Source: a virus. From it: 34,939 bases of DNA. Made by a program: the position numbers and the translations under genes. Positions 32,059 through 34,939 of the stretch are shown one piece after another. Each line of letters opens with the position of its first letter. Position 1 is the first letter of the stretch. The notes beneath the pieces are model-generated. The model did no database searches. It saw only the letters and a list, made by a program, of their open reading frames with translations, and was not told where the DNA came from. The DNA lies in the IMG/VR virus record IMGVR_UViG_3300009702_000056, positions 1 to 34,939 of that record; one strand, given 5' to 3'.

Positions 32059-32391
32059 ATGCAAAATGACGCACATCAACCAAACCAATATGGCGTATAT
32101 TCAAAAACAAATGCCGAATGCATCGAAGTAAAAAACAGCAGGAGCTACATAAAAATCTACTTCCTGCAACTGCAGGACGGATGGATAGCAGCAACTTCAC
32201 TAGAGGCAAGGAGCACAGAAGGATTCACATCACCATTATCTAAGCGATTCGGACTGCTCAAAACAAAGCAACAAGCTTTCGACCACGAAATGAGACGTAT
32301 CAAAAAATATGCATCCCTGGATAATGCGTTGATCCTAAGAATAAAAGAAAAATTCCTGCAGTCCACCATCAAGCAGATGGAGCTCTTCTGA
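32059..32391 (+). CDS. Hypothetical protein
   Basis: 110 residues. Short beta strands in the middle (SRSYIKIYFLQLQDGWIAATS) and a helical basic end (LKTKQQAFDHEMRRIKKYASL). Its stop is followed after two bases by the next ATG. Function unknown. Confidence 0.58.
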   Translation: MQNDAHQPNQYGVYSKTNAECIEVKNSRSYIKIYFLQLQDGWIAATSLEARSTEGFTSPLSKRFGLLKTKQQAFDHEMRRIKKYASLDNALILRIKEKFLQSTIKQMELF

Positions 32392-32393
32392 CC

Positions 32394-32594
32394 ATGAACC
32401 ACCTGATCAGCATAGACGATCTGAAAACTGCGACAGGCTACAGCAACACAGCAGACGTCGAACGCTGCCTGCAAAAAAACGGTATCCCGGTGATCTACGG
32501 CAAAAAAGGACATATATTCACCACCTTGGACGCAATTAACAAGGCCCTGGGCATAGATGCCGGACAGCAACAGGAAAAAATCCAACTACTTTAA
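32394..32594 (+). CDS. DUF4224 protein, excisionase-like
   Basis: 66 residues. ISIDDLKTATGYSNTADVERCLQKNGIPVIYGKKGHI is a small winged-helix/MerR-like pattern like DUF4224, often encoded near integrases. The size and place, three genes before int, fit an excisionase or directionality factor. Inferred. Confidence 0.6.
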   Translation: MNHLISIDDLKTATGYSNTADVERCLQKNGIPVIYGKKGHIFTTLDAINKALGIDAGQQQEKIQLL

Positions 32595-32611
32595 AATCAA
32601 CGGAAACTACC

Positions 32612-33439
32612 ATGAACACACACATTTGCATTTACCACAAAGATTGCGCAGACGGGTTCGGTGCAGCACTGGCATTTAAACTGCATGCTGAAAAGCGTCA
32701 AATAAACGCCGAATTCATACCGGCTCATTATGGCGATCCAGCACCAGAAAACATTGATGGAAAGCGCGTGATAATACTCGATTTCAGTTACCCGCGCAAC
32801 GTGCTCCTGGACATGGAAAAAAGAGCCAGATCACTATTGGTAATCGATCACCACATAACAGCGGAAAAAGACCTGAAAGGCCTGGAATATTGCATATTCG
32901 ACCAAAGCAAATCAGGTGCAGTTCTGGCATGGGAGCATTTCCACACAAGCGACGTTCCTGATCTTTTTCAATATATTCAAGACAGGGATCTATGGCTTTG
33001 GGATCTACCATATAGCAAAGAAGTATCCGCCGGCCTGGAACTATTGGAAAAGAACTTCGCGCTTTGGAAGCTTCACTTACCGCCATATGGCGTGGAAGCA
33101 TTAATAAACAGAGGCCGCATAGTTCTGAAATACCAGCAAAAGCAAGTCGAAAAAATAGTTTCGAGATGCAACGGAACGGAAAATATTGCCGGATATAACG
33201 TGCCCTGCGTCAACACCACAACCATGATCAGTGAAACAGGACATGAACTGGCAAAAGGCCACCCGTTCGCAGCAATGTATTTCGAGACAGACGACAAACG
33301 CATATACTCACTGCGATCCGCACCAGATGGAATCGATGTGTCTGCAATAGCAAAAAAATTCGGCGGCGGCGGACACTTCCATGCTGCAGGTTTTTCAATT
33401 CCAAAGCCAAACATAGCCCTGCAATTGCCGTTGGAATGA
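32612..33439 (+). CDS. DHH/DHHA1 phosphoesterase
   Basis: 275 residues. Motifs: HKDCADGFGAA (~9-19), VIILDFSYP (~53-61), VIDHH (~77-81) with the DHH metal site, and a DHHA1 C-terminus with GGGGHFHAAGF (~251-261). Such enzymes hydrolyse oligonucleotides or cyclic dinucleotides such as c-di-AMP or pGpG. Its substrate here is unknown. It lies in the regulated rightward operon beside int. Confidence 0.88.
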   Translation: MNTHICIYHKDCADGFGAALAFKLHAEKRQINAEFIPAHYGDPAPENIDGKRVIILDFSYPRNVLLDMEKRARSLLVIDHHITAEKDLKGLEYCIFDQSKSGAVLAWEHFHTSDVPDLFQYIQDRDLWLWDLPYSKEVSAGLELLEKNFALWKLHLPPYGVEALINRGRIVLKYQQKQVEKIVSRCNGTENIAGYNVPCVNTTTMISETGHELAKGHPFAAMYFETDDKRIYSLRSAPDGIDVSAIAKKFGGGGHFHAAGFSIPKPNIALQLPLE

Positions 33440-33702
33440 TAGCCGCAGTCAACATAGAGCAACAGTGCGTATGGGGAATAGGAGAAACAGAAGAAGAGGC
33501 GCTTGAGGATGCAAAAAAAGAACTGGATGGCAAGTCGGAGAGATTACAAAAAATCGGCCTCGGAGAAATTCATTTTGTCAGGATCAGGAAAAACGCAAAA
33601 CTCGAATACTGTGGTGAAGTGCTATTCAAATCCTGTATATTGAAAAAAACCTTGCCAAAACCAGCAGACAATACACCGAACCAGGCGGACATATTCCAGT
33701 GA
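33436..33702 (+). CDS. Hypothetical protein
   Basis: 88 residues starting in an ATGA overlap with the phosphoesterase. VWGIGETEEEALEDAKKELDG is an amphipathic alpha unit. Its end overlaps the integrase GTG start by 4 bases, so it is coupled with both. Confidence 0.58.
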   Translation: MIAAVNIEQQCVWGIGETEEEALEDAKKELDGKSERLQKIGLGEIHFVRIRKNAKLEYCGEVLFKSCILKKTLPKPADNTPNQADIFQ

Positions 33703-34823
33703 AAAAACGCGGCAGAAAACGCAGCAGCCGACACCTGCCGGCACATATAAACCAAGACAAACTTCCGGACCGCGTCTGGTACGACAAAACAGGTGCCGGG
33801 AAATGGATGCTCAAATACAAAGACGACGCCACAGGAAAATGGCGCTCCAAAAGAATCTGCAGCGGGCTGGCGACCCTGGCGGAAATCTGGCAGGCGACAG
33901 AAGCGCGGGAAAAACACATTGCGACAACATTCGCAGATCTGTCAAACGAATTCCAACAAACCCTGGCATGGCGAAAACTCAGCCCGCTTACCCAGCGCGA
34001 CTACATCGACTGCCATAACAGCATCACCACACGCAAAACAGCGCGAGGCGCCCTTGGCAGCGAACCTATCAGCCAATGGACAACCGGCCTGGTGCGCAAG
34101 TACCGAGACAAACGCGGAGAAGAATCAGAAAGCCGGGCAAATAAAGAACTGGCGTATATCAAACGTGTCTTCAGCTGGGCCTACGAATACGAAAAAATAA
34201 AATTCAATCCGGCAACAGGCGTAAAAAAACTTACCATCAAACCGCGCCAACACTACGCAGAAGACAAAGACTATCAATTCATGCTGCAGATCGCCAGACA
34301 ATCAAACTACTGGTACGTGCCATATTGCATGGAAATAGCCTACCTCTGCCGCATGCGCTTGTGCGAAGTACTCGACCTGACAGACGCCAACCAGCTGGAC
34401 AATGGCCTGCTCATCAAACGCCGCAAAAACAGCAAAACAAACATCACAGAATGGACACCACGACTGCGCGACGCCTGGGACCAGGCGACAAAAACCCGTA
34501 ACGACATACTGCAAAAACGCCATCAGCCACACCCGATCATCCCGGACAAACGCTACATATTCATCAGCGCACGAACAGGCAACAGAATACAACCAAGCAG
34601 CCTGAAGACAGCACTTTCGAGAATCGGAAACCTGGCAGAAAAAACAGCAGCAGAAAATGGCATCGAATTCACCCGCTTCACATTCCACGACCTGAAAAGA
34701 AAAGGCATTTCAGACACCACAGGCGACAAACTCAAAGCATCTGGCCACAGATCAGCAAACATGCTCAACGTCTACGACGTAAAACCAGACCTGGTGAAGC
34801 CGGCTGGAGACAACAAAAAATAA
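33699..34823 (+). CDS. int: Tyrosine integrase
   Basis: 374 residues from GTG 33699. An N-terminal basic arm-binding region (residues 1-60) and a core-binding helical domain (80-180) precede the catalytic domain. Catalytic residues: R220 (CRMRLCE), a Lys in RRKNSKT near 241-247, H330 with K333/R334 (FHDLKRKG), H350 (GHRS) and Y359 (NVYDVK). The K in place of the common R at H+3 occurs in related phage integrases. It lies beside attR with its 3' end towards tRNA-His and recombines the 52-bp core. Confidence 0.95.
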   Translation: MKKRGRKRSSRHLPAHINQDKLPDRVWYDKTGAGKWMLKYKDDATGKWRSKRICSGLATLAEIWQATEAREKHIATTFADLSNEFQQTLAWRKLSPLTQRDYIDCHNSITTRKTARGALGSEPISQWTTGLVRKYRDKRGEESESRANKELAYIKRVFSWAYEYEKIKFNPATGVKKLTIKPRQHYAEDKDYQFMLQIARQSNYWYVPYCMEIAYLCRMRLCEVLDLTDANQLDNGLLIKRRKNSKTNITEWTPRLRDAWDQATKTRNDILQKRHQPHPIIPDKRYIFISARTGNRIQPSSLKTALSRIGNLAEKTAAENGIEFTRFTFHDLKRKGISDTTGDKLKASGHRSANMLNVYDVKPDLVKPAGDNKK

Positions 34824-34826
34824 ATA

Positions 34827-34837
34827 TTTGTCAGTAG
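34827..34837 (+). promoter_or_regulatory. Integrase arm-type repeat, right copy 1
   Basis: TTTGTCAGTAG, five bases after the int stop codon (TAA 34821-34823). Same orientation as the left copies. Confidence 0.65.
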
Positions 34838-34838
34838 A

Positions 34839-34849
34839 TTTGTCAGTAG
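34839..34849 (+). promoter_or_regulatory. Integrase arm-type repeat, right copy 2
   Basis: Second TTTGTCAGTAG, 12 bases from the first, so one helical turn apart. A near-match to the IHF consensus follows (34878-34890, one mismatch). Confidence 0.65.
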
Positions 34850-34887
34850 AAACGAAAACAGCAGCAAATATAAAATGTAAGTTCTTG

Positions 34888-34939
34888 AAAAAATGGGGTG
34901 AACGATGGGGCTCGAACCCACGACAACCGGAATCACAAT
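34888..34939. repeat. attR: attR: right copy of the attachment core
   Basis: Perfect copy of 1-52. The tRNA-His gene continues to the right outside the window, so this copy completes the functional tRNA (the phage carries the 3' half and restores the gene). Confidence 0.95.
34894..34939 (-). tRNA. tRNA-His (anticodon GTG), 3' part only
   Basis: Minus strand from base 34939 (anticodon loop TTGTGAT at the window edge) to CCA at 34896-34894. T-arm and the acceptor strand CGTTCACC are intact. The sequence differs from E. coli hisR in the acceptor and anticodon stem. The 5' half lies beyond the window. Confidence 0.88.

Noticed and set aside
34824-34887. Rho-independent terminator after integrase
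   Set aside because: No GC-rich hairpin with T-run is visible between the int stop and attR.

Overview
This window is one complete integrated temperate phage (prophage), cut almost exactly at its ends. A perfect 52-bp direct repeat occupies 1-52 and 34888-34939. Read on the minus strand it is the 3' half of a tRNA-His gene, from the anticodon loop (GTG) to the CCA end. The phage genome is therefore about 34.9 kb. The host is most likely a beta- or gammaproteobacterium. The reasons are the tRNA-His form, the P2-like contractile tail genes, the lambda/Mu-like head genes, the Rz/Rz1 spanins and the mid-range GC content. The species cannot be named from the sequence.

Layout from left to right. 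The left end (1-174) holds attL, a good IHF site and integrase arm-type repeats. Two plus-strand cargo genes follow (175-1226): a zinc-ribbon membrane protein and a secreted Cys-repeat protein. From 1235 to 29446 everything is on the minus strand, so transcription runs right to left. It begins at a Cro-like gene, followed by a LuxR-type HTH protein, several tiny genes, a DnaB helicase and a DnaT-like initiator that seems to carry the replication origin inside it. Next come packaging and head genes: small and large terminase, a Mor-like regulator, gpW, portal, a protease-capsid fusion and a DUF2190 protein. A lysis cassette follows, with an M15 endopeptidase, holin and overlapping spanins. After that is an AT-rich fibre cassette, then head completion and a full P2-type tail (V, W, J, I, H, fibre assembly, FI, FII, E/E', tape measure, U, X, D).

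A CI-like repressor (29520-29879) is divergent from the Cro-like gene. To its right is a plus-strand operon driven from a promoter at about 29974-30002 that is overlapped by two repressor-like palindromes. It encodes small proteins, a winged-helix protein, a zinc-binding protein, a GH108 muramidase, a DUF4224 excisionase-like protein, a DHH phosphoesterase and the tyrosine integrase next to attR. A strong intrinsic terminator lies inside this operon.

Main points of interest. (1) Two lytic genes, the large terminase subunit and the M15 endopeptidase, are each interrupted by a single in-frame TGA with the rest of the family sequence intact on both sides. In both cases the TGA sits where a Cys would be plausible. 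Ordinary nonsense mutation is the simplest reading; recoding is a testable alternative. (2) The E/E' tail chaperone pair carries a textbook T TTT TTA -1 frameshift site. (3) The initiator gene contains paired 20-bp iteron-like repeats beside an AT-only tract, as in lambda oriO. (4) A 689-residue fibre is built from about 22-residue Gly/Ala repeats with a 65-residue duplication. (5) The attachment region shows a full set of arm-type and IHF sites.
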